Shown one piece after another: positions 27,555-37,905 of a stretch of DNA of 64,000 bases. Source of the DNA: Blastocatellia bacterium. Lineage in GTDB: Bacteria; Acidobacteriota; Blastocatellia; Pyrinomonadales; Pyrinomonadaceae. The DNA lies in the NCBI GenBank assembly GCA_016789265.1, contig JAEUQK010000024.1, positions 1 to 64,000 of the forward strand. The letters are read 5' to 3'. Made by a program: the position numbers and the translations under genes. Under the pieces are notes generated by a model. The model did not search any database. It was not told the DNA's origin and saw only the letters and a program-made list of their open reading frames with translations. The first letter of the stretch is position 1. Every line of letters starts with the position of its first letter.

Positions 27555-30500
27555 TTAGAACGTCCTGCCGACAGTGAATCGGAAGCCGTTACGCTTGCCG
27601 GGGAGAAAAATACCCGGAAGTTCTTCGGTCACACCAAGTTTGGCGTTGGGATTGTAAAAATAGATCAGCCGAAACGGAACGTTTACGATCGGGACCTGAA
27701 TCCGAAACTCTACACCGACGCTGGCCTTAAAATCTCCGATCTTAGAGAAGGCAGCGTCATTCACCTTTAATAGTGAATTCTGCTGCACCTCACCGCGGAC
27801 ATAAAACTGATCGATACCCGTCGGGAGGCTCACCGGACATCCGAATCTGTTGCCGCCGCAAAAAAGATTTCGAAACTCACTCTTAGTGAGCACTCGATTG
27901 TTATAGTAGAGGATCGAACCGTAAATGCTTTCAAGTACCGGAGCATTGATCAGGCCCAGTGCGGTCAAACGTCCGGCTCCGATCAACTTGTCATCTTCCA
28001 GGAATTCACTGTTGATCACCTGAGTACCGGTCTTGCGCAGGTTGAAAACGCTGCCTACGTCGGCAAACAAGGCCAGAGTCGCAGGGCCGAAGATCGGGAT
28101 ACGGTATTCGACGTTTCCAAGCAACTGAGTATCGCCACCGATAAACCGATAGTTTCGCGAAAGCAGCGCCGGATTAGCGCCGTCATATCCGGTCACCTGG
28201 CCGAGCGTGGCGATCTCGCTCAAGATGGTCGATCCAGCAGGGAATCCCGTCGGTGCAACAGGCGTGCCTGTTGCATTGGTCGCGACCGATACATTCCGGC
28301 TGGTTACGTATGTATCGAAGGGTGCGACCGGCCCGATCGAACGTGAGTTGTACCCGCGGATATCATTTTCACTTCCAAGATAATACCGCTCGTAAACGGG
28401 TACGCCGCCGACATAGGCGATCGAGTTCGCATTGCGGATCGTATCCGTGATCGCGAATGAGCCGATATGGCCGGCAAGCACGCGGAACGCAAGTACCTCA
28501 GGATTTTTTGATTTCTTTCTGCGGAACGGTATGAAGTTCGAATAGCTGACATTCGGCGAATATGTGCGAACGTCGCCCCCGAGACCGGCAAATCCAAAGG
28601 AAAGCGAAAGCTGCGACCCGCGGTTTGTGTCGATCCCGTTAGCTGCCGGCTGTCTAGTGTCGTAAACAAAAGATCCGGTGATCCGGCTTGTAAGGATATT
28701 GGGAATAGCGTAAATGACCGGAATTCTGGCGGCAGGATCAGCCGACTCATTGACCGGCGGATCCTTGATCGTCGTCGCTGAGAATTGATATGTCAGGCCG
28801 ACTCGCGAGAACTGTGTGAACCTGCGTTTCTTGAAGAGCAATTCGGATAAAGGCGCGGTGGCAAATACGTTCGCACCGTAAGTGCTCTGGGTGAAAAGAT
28901 TGCTTGAATCTACAGTGATCTGCGCCAAGGGGTTGAATGTAAGATCGTCAAGCAAAGACTGGTTCTGGGTCAGAAATGTACCTTCACCGAAAAACTTGTA
29001 TCGCGAAGCGAACAAAGAAAAACCTACGGAAATGGGCCGGTCGCGGAAATACGGTTCCTGGTAAGTAAACTGAAAGCTTTGCTGGCGATTACCGATGCCA
29101 GCCTGAAACGAAAGGATCTCGCCGCGGCCCGCGAGATTGTTGGTCGAATACTCGAGGCCAAACGATGTTCCGCCAAGGCCGCCGGCGGCGCCGTTGAAGG
29201 AGATCTGCTGCCGGCCTTTTTCCCGAACCTTTACGTTCACGTCAACGTCACCTTGCTCTTCGTCGGTACGTTTTTCGACATCCTGATCCTTATCGATCGG
29301 GTCAAAATACTGGGTCTGGTTGAGACGCGCTACCGAGATCTCAAGCCAATTTTGGTTGTAAATGTCGCCCTCGTTCAGCAGGAATTCGCGGCGAAGAACG
29401 CGATCGCGCGTAAATGTATTCCCGGTAAATTCCAGGCGTCTCAGTGTGAACTGTTTACCTTCTTCAATGGTTATTTTTATGTCGACAATACCTTCATTGG
29501 GATTGGTCGGGCTGTCCTTGAATTCCGGTTCATACTCGGCTGAAAACTCGATGAAACCCTGAGACCCATACAGCTTAGCCATCTCCTCGTAAACGGCATC
29601 CTGCAAACGCTTGCCGTCCGCTACGTCACCGGTCTTTAGGCCAACAAAGGCAAGTATCTGCTGCTCGGAAAAGATCGAGTTGCCCTCTACCTTCAGTTCG
29701 CCCACTCGAAAGACCTTACCTTCAGTGACCGGTACGATAATTTTGAGGGTATCGTCTTTAGAAGAGATCAGAGGAAGCGGAAGCGTTATTAATGGGATGA
29801 AGTCGGTGCGCTTAACGCCTAGTCCGACCACCTCAGGTTCGCCTATTCGTGCCTGGAAGTAGCCTTTTGACCACATATAGGCACGTACGTTTTTCTGGAG
29901 GTCGTACTGCAGTTTTCGAAGGTCGAGAATGTCTTGCCCCTTGAACCTAGCAATAAGCCCGGTTTCCTTTACAAGCGTTAAAGCATTGCGGAGTTCCCCG
30001 TCCTTGAACTTCTCGTTTCCTGTAAAGTCGATCTCAATGATACGCGACCGGTTGCCCTGTTCGATCTCAAAGGTCAAGCCGATCGAAGTGGCCGAAACCT
30101 CTTCTTCTTTGATATTGACCTTTGCGTTCGGATAACCTTTTCCGGCAAGAAGTTCGCGCAAGATTCGGCTTGCATTCCGAGCCTTAACAGGGTCGTAAAT
30201 GGCTTCCTTGGAAACACCGACGCGCTTTTCTCTGAACTCTTTCAGTACGTCCGATTCCTGGACCGCTTTCATCCCGGTGAATTGAAGGTCACGAATAATG
30301 GGCCATTCGCGAACCTCGAATATTACATTGACGCCTCCGCGAACACCTTCCGTGGTCAACACCCGGGTCGCGGTCTTATCGAAGAAATTAAGTGAAAGTA
30401 GTTCTCTGAGGTCTCGTTCCAACGCGGCGGGGTCGTAAACATCACCCGGGCGAGTCTTAATGTAGTAAAGCAGGTCGTCATCGCGTAGCCTCCGATTTCC

Positions 30501-30650
30501 CTGAATATCTACCGTTTCGACGATCTGCTGCTGGTTTTCGGCTGAGGATTCCCCTCGACTTGCAACACGGAACTCTGTCTTGGCAAGGACCGGAGTCGTA
30601 ATTACTGCAAGACTCAAAAAAACAAGTCCGATTGCGCTCAAATTTCGCAT
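27555..30650 (-). CDS. bamA: outer membrane protein assembly factor BamA
   Basis: 1031 residues, longer than E. coli BamA (about 810). A signal peptide (1-23) is followed by five POTRA domains (about 35-480, with VDIQGNRRLRDDDLLYYIKTRPGD in the first and the later FTGNTFTRD-type boundary) and a 16-strand Omp85 barrel with long inserts in the extracellular loops (about 700-900). The sequence ends in an aromatic residue (VGRTF), as barrels do. It catalyses insertion of outer membrane proteins. A 166-bp gap separates it from skp. Confidence 0.93.
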   Translation of the reverse strand: MRNLSAIGLVFLSLAVITTPVLAKTEFRVASRGESSAENQQQIVETVDIQGNRRLRDDDLLYYIKTRPGDVYDPAALERDLRELLSLNFFDKTATRVLTTEGVRGGVNVIFEVREWPIIRDLQFTGMKAVQESDVLKEFREKRVGVSKEAIYDPVKARNASRILRELLAGKGYPNAKVNIKEEEVSATSIGLTFEIEQGNRSRIIEIDFTGNEKFKDGELRNALTLVKETGLIARFKGQDILDLRKLQYDLQKNVRAYMWSKGYFQARIGEPEVVGLGVKRTDFIPLITLPLPLISSKDDTLKIIVPVTEGKVFRVGELKVEGNSIFSEQQILAFVGLKTGDVADGKRLQDAVYEEMAKLYGSQGFIEFSAEYEPEFKDSPTNPNEGIVDIKITIEEGKQFTLRRLEFTGNTFTRDRVLRREFLLNEGDIYNQNWLEISVARLNQTQYFDPIDKDQDVEKRTDEEQGDVDVNVKVREKGRQQISFNGAAGGLGGTSFGLEYSTNNLAGRGEILSFQAGIGNRQQSFQFTYQEPYFRDRPISVGFSLFASRYKFFGEGTFLTQNQSLLDDLTFNPLAQITVDSSNLFTQSTYGANVFATAPLSELLFKKRRFTQFSRVGLTYQFSATTIKDPPVNESADPAARIPVIYAIPNILTSRITGSFVYDTRQPAANGIDTNRGSQLSLSFGFAGLGGDVRTYSPNVSYSNFIPFRRKKSKNPEVLAFRVLAGHIGSFAITDTIRNANSIAYVGGVPVYERYYLGSENDIRGYNSRSIGPVAPFDTYVTSRNVSVATNATGTPVAPTGFPAGSTILSEIATLGQVTGYDGANPALLSRNYRFIGGDTQLLGNVEYRIPIFGPATLALFADVGSVFNLRKTGTQVINSEFLEDDKLIGAGRLTALGLINAPVLESIYGSILYYNNRVLTKSEFRNLFCGGNRFGCPVSLPTGIDQFYVRGEVQQNSLLKVNDAAFSKIGDFKASVGVEFRIQVPIVNVPFRLIYFYNPNAKLGVTEELPGIFLPGKRNGFRFTVGRTF

Positions 30651-30862
30651 AAAAACGATATTCCCTAATATAATGCGGTTTGAAAGCCGAGGAGAGCTTT
30701 CGAAAGCCGTCTTGCGCTGGAAAATAAAACGTAAGGATAACCAAAAGCAGACAGCAATTCAACGGCGGAAATTATTACGCTTCGTAAGATTCCCACCCAT
30801 AGACGCAGGTTGCCTTAAGCCCCGGCGCGACAAACTTCCGAATTATACAGGGATTCATTGCC

Positions 30863-30898
30863 AATAAAAAAGGCGGAGCGGCTGATTTACTGCCGCTC
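30863..30898 (-). terminator. rho-independent terminator after clpC
   Basis: On the minus strand GAGCGGC (30898-30892) pairs with GCCGCTC (30882-30876) around a 9-base loop, and after CGCC comes TTTTTTATT. It is 36 bases after the clpC stop and well before bamA, so clpC ends its own transcript. Confidence 0.75.
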
Positions 30899-30933
30899 GC
30901 GCCCATTCTTGATGTCCGATAACTCCCTTCGAT

Positions 30934-33330
30934 TCAGGCTCGTTGGGCCAGTTCGATGTCCCGATCATCTTGCTTTACGGTCACAAGGATCAGTTTGCCG
31001 CCGCCCGCGACTATCTCGACCTCGCTGCCCTCACTGATCTCTCCCTGGATAAGAGCTTCCGATAGCTCATCCTCGACGTATTTCTGCAATGCCCGCTTCA
31101 GCGGCCTCGCACCGTAACTACGCTCCTGCAAAGTTCTATCGATAAGCCATTTCCTTGCATCCTCAGAAAGCCTAACCGTCAGGTTTCGCCCGGCTACGAC
31201 TGTATTCAGATTTGCTACCTGTAGGTCAATGATCTTTGAAAGATCATCGTCCGAGAGCTCGTCAAAGATGATGATCTCATCAAGGCGGTTGACGAATTCA
31301 GGGGCAAAGGTCTGCTTTACCTGAGACATCACTTGCTCTTCCATCTTCTCCCGCGAAGCATCGGCACCGCCCTGAAAGCCCATGCTGCCTTTCTTCTGAA
31401 TGAATCTGGCACCGATGTTGGATGTCATGATGAAGATAGCGTGTTTGCAATCGACCGTGTTGCCAAGAGCGTCGGTCAAGACACCGTCCTCGAAAACTTG
31501 CAGCAGGATATTGAAAACGTCAGGATGAGCCTTTTCGATCTCGTCAAATAGCACGATCGAATACGGCGAGCGACGAAGCCTCTCCGTCAACTGCCCGCCT
31601 TCGTCATGACCGACATATCCCGGAGGCGAGCCAATAAACTTAGCGACAGCATGCTTTTCCATGAATTCGCTCATGTCGAATCTGATCAGCGACCGCTCCG
31701 AACCGAACAAATAAGAAGCCAAGGTTTTGGCTACTTCTGTCTTTCCCACACCGGTTGGTCCCAGGAAAAGGAATGACCCGACCGGACGCTTCGGATTCTT
31801 CAGACCCGCGCGTGAGCGCCTGATAGCACGTGCCAAAGAAGATATCGCAGAACTTTGAGAAATAACGCGTTTCTGGAGTTCCGCTTCGATCTCAAGCAGC
31901 TTCTTAGCCTCGTCTTTCTTGATCGAGCTAACCGGTATCCCGGTCCAGCGTGCGATGACGTCGTCAACGTCATCCTTTGTTACCTCGACGCCAAAGAAGG
32001 AGTCTTCCATCGTTCGAAGCTCGAAAGATATGATCTGGTCTTCGTTTGCGGATGCCCTTTTCCAATTGTCAACGGTCTCTTTCCAAGACGGCTCACCAGC
32101 CGTTTCATTTTGAAATCGCAGTTTTGCTCGGGCACCGGCTTCGTCTAAAACATCTATCGCCTTATCCGGAAGAAACCTGTCTGCGATATAGCGGGTCGAT
32201 TGATAGACGGCAGCTTCCAAGGCTTCGAGAGTGTATCTGATCTGATGGAAAGCTTCGTAGCGGTCAACAATGCCTTTGATAATTTCGAGAGCTTCTTTCT
32301 CGTTCGGCGGTTCGACCTTTACTGACTGGAATCGACGCTCCAGTGCCCGGTCTTTCTCGATAGACTTCCGATACTCCCCGGGGGTTGTGGCACCGATGCA
32401 CTGGATCTCTCCGCGCGAAAGGGCGGGCTTCAGAATATTTGCAGCATCGAGCGTACCTTCCGCACTTCCGGCACCGACCAGAGTGTGGATCTCATCGATG
32501 AAAACGATGTTTTCAGGGCTTTCCTTTAATTCTGCAAGTATCTTTTTGAGACGTTCCTCGAATTGACCACGGAACTTAGTACCCGCGACCACAGATGAAA
32601 GATCGAGAGCAAGTATCTTTTTGTTTTCGAGAAATGACGGAACGTTCTTATCAACTATTCGCTGAGCGAGACCTTCGATGATCGCGGTCTTGCCAACTCC
32701 GGCCTCACCGATCAGGACCGGATTATTTTTCGTTCGGCGACACAGGATCTCGACAAGGCGTTCTATCTCGGCATTACGTCCTACGAGCGGGTCCAATCGT
32801 CCCATTTCAGCGTCTCTTGTGAGATCGCGTGTAAACTCTTCAAGGGTCGACGATTTTTGGACTTCCTCTCCGGGCTGGACCGACGGCCGGCCCGCACCTG
32901 AATTTCTCACTATCACGTCGCGAATATCCTGAACCCGGAGGTCGAACTGGAAGAGGACCTCAGCCGCTACTGAACTCTCCTCTCTTATGAGTCCGATCAG
33001 AATATGCTCGGGGCCGATCTGGCGGTTCTTTAGCGAACGACTTTCTTCGTTGGCGTAAAAAAGTGCTTTTTTGGTATCGGCGGATAGCTGCAGCTCGGCC
33101 GATTGAGGAATTCGGTCGCGTACAGCGATCCGGTCCTCAACCTCACGTCTGATCTTTTCGGCGGTCAAGTTTGTTCTGAACGGGAAATAACGAGCGATGA
33201 TCGTCCGGTCTTCTCTGAGAAGCCCAAGCAGGATGTGTTCAGGCGCGATAGACTGCGAGCCATATTGAAGTGCCTCGTATCGTGCGAAAAATATTACCCG
33301 GCGCGATCGTTCTGTATAGCGTTCGAACAT
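30934..33330 (-). CDS. clpC: Clp protease ATPase subunit ClpC-type
   Basis: 798 residues. Two N-terminal Clp repeats (about 1-145), a first AAA domain with Walker [14 protein letters not shown] (near 200) and Walker B FIDEIHTL, a short middle domain, and a second AAA domain with [13 protein letters not shown] (near 530) and [12 protein letters not shown]. It unfolds proteins for ClpP or refolds aggregates. Length and M-domain size fit ClpC rather than ClpB. No ctsR/mcsAB regulators are next to it, unlike in Firmicutes. Confidence 0.92.
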   Translation of the reverse strand: MFERYTERSRRVIFFARYEALQYGSQSIAPEHILLGLLREDRTIIARYFPFRTNLTAEKIRREVEDRIAVRDRIPQSAELQLSADTKKALFYANEESRSLKNRQIGPEHILIGLIREESSVAAEVLFQFDLRVQDIRDVIVRNSGAGRPSVQPGEEVQKSSTLEEFTRDLTRDAEMGRLDPLVGRNAEIERLVEILCRRTKNNPVLIGEAGVGKTAIIEGLAQRIVDKNVPSFLENKKILALDLSSVVAGTKFRGQFEERLKKILAELKESPENIVFIDEIHTLVGAGSAEGTLDAANILKPALSRGEIQCIGATTPGEYRKSIEKDRALERRFQSVKVEPPNEKEALEIIKGIVDRYEAFHQIRYTLEALEAAVYQSTRYIADRFLPDKAIDVLDEAGARAKLRFQNETAGEPSWKETVDNWKRASANEDQIISFELRTMEDSFFGVEVTKDDVDDVIARWTGIPVSSIKKDEAKKLLEIEAELQKRVISQSSAISSLARAIRRSRAGLKNPKRPVGSFLFLGPTGVGKTEVAKTLASYLFGSERSLIRFDMSEFMEKHAVAKFIGSPPGYVGHDEGGQLTERLRRSPYSIVLFDEIEKAHPDVFNILLQVFEDGVLTDALGNTVDCKHAIFIMTSNIGARFIQKKGSMGFQGGADASREKMEEQVMSQVKQTFAPEFVNRLDEIIIFDELSDDDLSKIIDLQVANLNTVVAGRNLTVRLSEDARKWLIDRTLQERSYGARPLKRALQKYVEDELSEALIQGEISEGSEVEIVAGGGKLILVTVKQDDRDIELAQRA

Positions 33331-33466
33331 AGTAGATCAATACGAGGCCTTCGCTTGTGTGAGACAAGTATAACGAAGACTCCTCCAGAGAATCCAAACT
33401 GCGATTCCGAATTTTAATGAACTATGCCGTATATAGTTGCAAACAAAGGAACAATCCAGAAAAACT

Positions 33467-33997
33467 TCAATTCGTCATCTTGGACTTTGAATCGACCTTT
33501 ATGTTTTGGGGCGGTTCCGCTTGGGGGATCTCCAGAACAAGTGGCTGACCTTTCTTGCCGATGCTGCCAATAAATTTTCCTGCAGGGGCCATCTCAACGC
33601 GCGATGTAAGCACCCGCGTCACACGTTTCGGGAGCAAGGTCGGCGCCAGGCTCGCTATCGTATCCGCCAGCGAGACAATATCTCCGCCGCCGGACCAATG
33701 CTGACGGACGATCGAAGCGTCCGTACGATTGATAAGGCGAAGCAATGTAAGCGCAACGACATAGATGTCGTCCACCTGGCCGATAAATGGAAGGATGTCC
33801 GGTATCAGATCCAGGGGCGAGATCACATAGATTATAGCTCCGACGAATAAAGCCTTTTCGGTCGTCGGGACGCGAACGTCCTTCAGCAGCCGGCCCAGGA
33901 GCTTTACCATGTTCGGCAAAAACATCATAAAGTTCCTCATTCTGCCGCGTGCTTCGCCACGCCTGACCTTGTTTTTCGGCTTATCGATATTGCTCAT
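33467..33997 (-). CDS. DUF1232 (YkvA-like) membrane protein
   Basis: 176 residues from the ATG at 33997, which follows AGGTGAGCACGAA, a good ribosome binding site; an upstream ATG (34054) would add 19 residues. The DUF1232 core lies around 60-100 (TEKALFVGAIIYVISPLDLIPDILPFIGQVDD) with two short hydrophobic stretches. Function of the family is not known. It is divergent from pta. Confidence 0.8.
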   Translation of the reverse strand: MSNIDKPKNKVRRGEARGRMRNFMMFLPNMVKLLGRLLKDVRVPTTEKALFVGAIIYVISPLDLIPDILPFIGQVDDIYVVALTLLRLINRTDASIVRQHWSGGGDIVSLADTIASLAPTLLPKRVTRVLTSRVEMAPAGKFIGSIGKKGQPLVLEIPQAEPPQNIKVDSKSKMTN

Positions 33998-34074
33998 TTC
34001 GTGCTCACCTGACCCGGATCTCCTAAGTCTATGGACAACCAGATATTTGTGCAAGTTTATGGGCGAATCGTTGT

Positions 34075-35106
34075 ATGGTAAATTCGCAGTACGTTCCTAT
34101 GATCCTCGAAACCATTCGCAAACGTGCCGCAGCCGATATCCAGCACATAATTCTTCCCGAGGGTGAAGACCTTCGTACGCTGCAGGCAGCCGAGATCTGT
34201 TCGGGTCAAAAGATCGCCAAGATCACCGTGATCGGGAACGACGAGAAACTCCGTTCGACCGCCGCCGATAACGGCGTAAACCTGAACGGCATTGAAATAC
34301 TTGACCACCGAAAGGACCATCACGCGTTCGGACGAACGGCGGAGCTTTACTACCAGCTTCGGCGGTCAAAAGGAACCACTCTTGAAGAAGCTGAACAGGC
34401 GGTTAAGGATCCTCTTTACTACGGGAATCTCCTTGTTCGCGAAGGCAAGGCAGACGGAACGGTCGCCGGAGCGACAAATACAACTGCTCACACCGTTGCG
34501 TCCGCACTTCGGTGCATAGGTGTTCGTCAGGGATTCAAGATCGTGTCATCGTTCTTTTTGATGGTCGTACCGGACAAGAAGTTCGGCGAGAAAGGAGCGA
34601 TGATATACGCGGATTGCGGTGTTGTGATCGACCCTGACGCCGGCGAACTTGCCGAGATCGCTATCGCTTCGGCTGACTCATGCCGAGCGCTGCTGCAGGC
34701 AGAACCGCGCGTGGCGATGCTGTCCTTCTCAACCAAAGGAAGCGCGAAACACACACTCATAGATAAAGTGATCGAAGCGACGAAGACCGTTCGTGCACGC
34801 GTACCTGATCTCGCGGTCGATGGAGAACTTCAGGCGGATGCGGCCCTGGTTAAGTCGGTCGCAAATTCAAAAGCACCGGGTTCGCCGGTTGCCGGTAAAG
34901 CCAATGTCCTCATTTTCCCGGACCTGAATGCAGGAAATATTGCCTACAAGCTGACCGAACGCCTGACTGGCGGCACCGCGATCGGCCCGATACTCCAAGG
35001 CCTCGACCGCCCGTGCAACGACCTTTCCCGCGGCTGCAAGGCAGAAGATATTGTCGATGCGGTGGCGATCACGGCTGTTCAGTCGCAAGCAAGAAAAGCA
35101 GGTTGA
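34075..35106 (+). CDS. pta: phosphate acetyltransferase
   Basis: 343 residues, the short Pta form without regulatory domains. It interconverts acetyl-CoA and acetyl phosphate. Motifs include HIILPEGED near the start, [17 protein letters not shown] (about 125-140), [19 protein letters not shown] (about 185) and the C-terminal [21 protein letters not shown]. An ATG at 34099 is a possible alternative start. No ackA neighbour is present in this window. Confidence 0.92.
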   Translation: MVNSQYVPMILETIRKRAAADIQHIILPEGEDLRTLQAAEICSGQKIAKITVIGNDEKLRSTAADNGVNLNGIEILDHRKDHHAFGRTAELYYQLRRSKGTTLEEAEQAVKDPLYYGNLLVREGKADGTVAGATNTTAHTVASALRCIGVRQGFKIVSSFFLMVVPDKKFGEKGAMIYADCGVVIDPDAGELAEIAIASADSCRALLQAEPRVAMLSFSTKGSAKHTLIDKVIEATKTVRARVPDLAVDGELQADAALVKSVANSKAPGSPVAGKANVLIFPDLNAGNIAYKLTERLTGGTAIGPILQGLDRPCNDLSRGCKAEDIVDAVAITAVQSQARKAG

Positions 35107-35115
35107 TCAGGATCG

Positions 35116-35586
35116 CTATTTCCCAAGTTTGCCGCGGCATTTCCTTGCCCCGCAGATGCACTCAACGTCGAATTCTTCGGCAATATTGTAGTCGTAAGTT
35201 AGCTCTTCTCCGGCTTCGATGGGGCGAATACTGGAAAGCATCACTCTACCGTTCACAATGTAAGACTTAAGGTTTCCGTCGCAGCTGTGGTTGATGAACT
35301 GCGCGCCGCTGCCGCCTACAGCGCCGTCGATTATCTTGCTGTCAGTAACAGAAAATAGATAGAGAAGTTTCTTACCGCTGCGGCGGTTCATTTCTTCTTC
35401 GTCGATGATCTCACCGGTGTACTCGATCACGCGTCGGCGAGCGGGGATCGGTTCCAGAGTGAAGACGCCCCAACGGTGTATCTTCGACTTTCGGCGCTCG
35501 AGTTTGAAATATCCCTTGATCTCTTGTTCGCTTTTATTTTTGTTATTTGATTCGGTTACTTTGGCCCGTTGTACGGCTCCCTTCAT
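35116..35586 (-). CDS. SET-domain lysine methyltransferase-like protein
   Basis: 156 residues. A SET domain (about 25-140) has RWGVFTLEPI, YTGEIIDEEE, FINHSCDGN (the S-adenosylmethionine pocket NHS/C motif) and the pseudoknot ELTYDYN; a post-SET-like Cys cluster follows (CICGARKCRG). All parts expected for a catalytic SET enzyme are visible. SET proteins were long considered eukaryotic and bacterial copies are thought to be acquired. Target unknown; ribosomal or chromatin-like proteins are possibilities. Confidence 0.85.
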   Translation of the reverse strand: MKGAVQRAKVTESNNKNKSEQEIKGYFKLERRKSKIHRWGVFTLEPIPARRRVIEYTGEIIDEEEMNRRSGKKLLYLFSVTDSKIIDGAVGGSGAQFINHSCDGNLKSYIVNGRVMLSSIRPIEAGEELTYDYNIAEEFDVECICGARKCRGKLGK

Positions 35587-35655
35587 TATTTATTCCCTTG
35601 GTTGAAAGTATGAATTCCAGTCTATTATAACTTTGCCTGCTGACCTTAATTCAAA

Positions 35656-36927
35656 GTGACAGAGCAGAAACGTAACCCCTTGAAGAAATTTCTCGAACAC
35701 CTCGGGCCCGGGCTGATCACCGGTGCGTCGGATGACGATCCGTCGGGGATCGGGACCTACACGCAGGCCGGAGCCGTGCTTGGGTTTGCGACACTCTGGA
35801 CGGCGATAGTCACACTGCCGCTGATGATCGTAGTCCAACACATCTGCGCAAAAGTGGGGATGTGCAGCGGCCGCGGCCTGGCCGGAGTGCTTCGCAAGTT
35901 CTATCCGCGATGGCTGCTTTACCCTGCCGTTATCGGGCTTGTTGTCGCGAATACGATCAACGCGGGAACGGACATCGCTGCCATCGGCGCGGCGGTCAAC
36001 ATGTTCGTTCCGATCCCGATCTCGTTACTTGTCGTTCCGATCGCGGTCGCGATAGTAGCGTTGCAGGTTTGGGGCTCGTACAGACTCATAGTACGCGTTT
36101 TCAAGTGGCTCACCCTCTCTTTGTTCGCGTATATAATTGCGGCATTTTTGGCAAAGCCCGATTGGAGTCGGGTGCTTATGTCAACATTCTTTCCGACGCT
36201 GGAGCTGACCGGACAATATATAACGACCATTGTCGCGATATTGGGCACGACCATCTCGCCCTACCTATTCTTTTGGGAGGCCAGCGAAGAGGTGGAAGAA
36301 GAAAAGGCAGAGGGAAGAAAGACCATAATTTCGCGAAAAGGCGCCACTGATACCGAAATTCGAAATGAGAAAATCGATACCATTGTCGGGATGCTGTTCT
36401 GCAACGTCGTTTTCTATTTCGCTATCCTCGCCTCCGCCTCGACGCTCTACGCAACGGGTCATACCAACATTCGATCTGCTACCGATGCCGCTCAGGCCCT
36501 TCGTCCGCTCGCCGGAGATCTCGCCACGGTATTATTTGCGATCGGCCTGATCGGCGCCGGGCTGCTTGCTGTTCCCGTACTTACGGGTTCTGCGGCCTTC
36601 GCAGTCGCAGAAACATTCGGCTGGCGATCGGGCCTGGACGAAAAACCCCGTCACGCGAAAAAATTCTACGCGGTTATCGTGGTTTCAACTTTGGTCGGTA
36701 TAGGCATTGATTTTATAGGCATCAATCCGATATCGGCATTGTATTGGACCGCAGTTATCAACGGCGTCATTGCGCCGCCATTGCTTATAATCGTTATGCT
36801 GGTCTCAAACAATAGGAAGGTAATGGGTCCCCGCGTAAATGGCCTCGGGACAAACATCGTCGGCTGGCTTGCCGCATCGATAATGTTTGCCGCGGCGATC
36901 GGAATGTTCCTCACTTGGGGAAACTAA
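35656..36927 (+). CDS. Nramp-family divalent metal transporter
   Basis: 423 residues, about 11 membrane helices. Helix 1 carries GPGLITGASDDDPSG, where the Nramp metal-site DPGN reads DDPS; helix 6 has TISPYLFFWEA where classical members have the Met-Pro-His metal site. These changes are seen in Nramp relatives of uncertain or altered substrate. It starts with GTG 69 bases from the divergent SET gene. No Mn/Fe regulator site is obvious. Confidence 0.88.
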   Translation: MTEQKRNPLKKFLEHLGPGLITGASDDDPSGIGTYTQAGAVLGFATLWTAIVTLPLMIVVQHICAKVGMCSGRGLAGVLRKFYPRWLLYPAVIGLVVANTINAGTDIAAIGAAVNMFVPIPISLLVVPIAVAIVALQVWGSYRLIVRVFKWLTLSLFAYIIAAFLAKPDWSRVLMSTFFPTLELTGQYITTIVAILGTTISPYLFFWEASEEVEEEKAEGRKTIISRKGATDTEIRNEKIDTIVGMLFCNVVFYFAILASASTLYATGHTNIRSATDAAQALRPLAGDLATVLFAIGLIGAGLLAVPVLTGSAAFAVAETFGWRSGLDEKPRHAKKFYAVIVVSTLVGIGIDFIGINPISALYWTAVINGVIAPPLLIIVMLVSNNRKVMGPRVNGLGTNIVGWLAASIMFAAAIGMFLTWGN

Positions 36928-37880
36928 TTTAAGCCAGTGAATTTTTGTTCATATCGGCTCGCCGTCAGGAACTCGTCAAAATTCTTGATCTCCAGAATGT
37001 CCTTGACCGCCCGGTTTTTATCGGGGGCGTTCTTGTAATACGATTCGGCGATCTTATAGCCAATATAATATCCCAGATCAGCGGGTCGATCCTTGATCTT
37101 GCCGCCATTGTATAGCCAAAGCGACGTGTCGTTTGTTGTCATCGACCGTTTGAATTCGGCCCAGAGTTCATTTTCCTTTGGGTTGCCAAATTCGTGAAGA
37201 TGATCGTTGATATGCTTGCCGGCGATCAGTTCGGCAACGAAATCGGCACTTCCTTCGCCAATTGCCGAACCAAGCAGAGTGCGTTCTTTCGGATATTTCT
37301 GCTGATAGTGGATCAGTTCATGTGCCACGATGTACGGGATCTCGTCGATAGGTTTGAGCACTTTCTTCAACCAGTCGCTCAATTCCTCCATTGGCGTATT
37401 TGGCGTCAGGCCGTACATATCGACGCCTATCAGCAATGCATTCTCGGTATATGTGCCGCCCGAGTTCATCTTACCGATCATCAGATAAACGTCCGGAAAT
37501 ACCGCGTCAGGATAGACCGCTTTCAGCTTTCTGAATGCCGCCCTCATTGGTTCCTTGAACGTGTGAGCTTTTAGATACACATTCCTGAGCGATGCAAAGT
37601 ATTTAGGCCGACGCTCAAGCATATCAACGAGTTCGCACGAAGAACCTATGCGGTACTCGGTAAATTCTTTCAGGCCGCGGCTCCCTTTTCTGATGTAATC
37701 GTCGCGGAAAACGTAAAGGCTGTTTTCAGGTTTAGCCTTATCGTAGGCCTTCCAAAACAGGTCGATGTCTGACGACACGATATTGACCTTTTCCGGGTCG
37801 GTATTCAGCGTTTTCTCCTGTGCCAACACCGGCAATACCGCCAGCATGGCCACACACAGAAATAGATATCTCTTGATCAT
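36924..37880 (-). CDS. secreted zincin-type metalloprotease-like protein (DUF2268-like)
   Basis: 318 residues from ATG 37880, which follows AGGTGACG. Signal peptide (MIKRYLFLCVAMLAVLPVLAQ) then a mature domain with the gluzincin motif HELIHYQQ (near 190) and a downstream EGSADFVAEL that supplies the third metal ligand. The stop overlaps that of the convergent transporter gene by 4 bases. Likely periplasmic peptidase; substrate unknown. Last gene of the minus-strand run that starts at acpP. Confidence 0.75.
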   Translation of the reverse strand: MIKRYLFLCVAMLAVLPVLAQEKTLNTDPEKVNIVSSDIDLFWKAYDKAKPENSLYVFRDDYIRKGSRGLKEFTEYRIGSSCELVDMLERRPKYFASLRNVYLKAHTFKEPMRAAFRKLKAVYPDAVFPDVYLMIGKMNSGGTYTENALLIGVDMYGLTPNTPMEELSDWLKKVLKPIDEIPYIVAHELIHYQQKYPKERTLLGSAIGEGSADFVAELIAGKHINDHLHEFGNPKENELWAEFKRSMTTNDTSLWLYNGGKIKDRPADLGYYIGYKIAESYYKNAPDKNRAVKDILEIKNFDEFLTASRYEQKFTGLN

Positions 37881-37905
37881 CGTCACCTAAACCCCTGCTT
37901 AAGTT

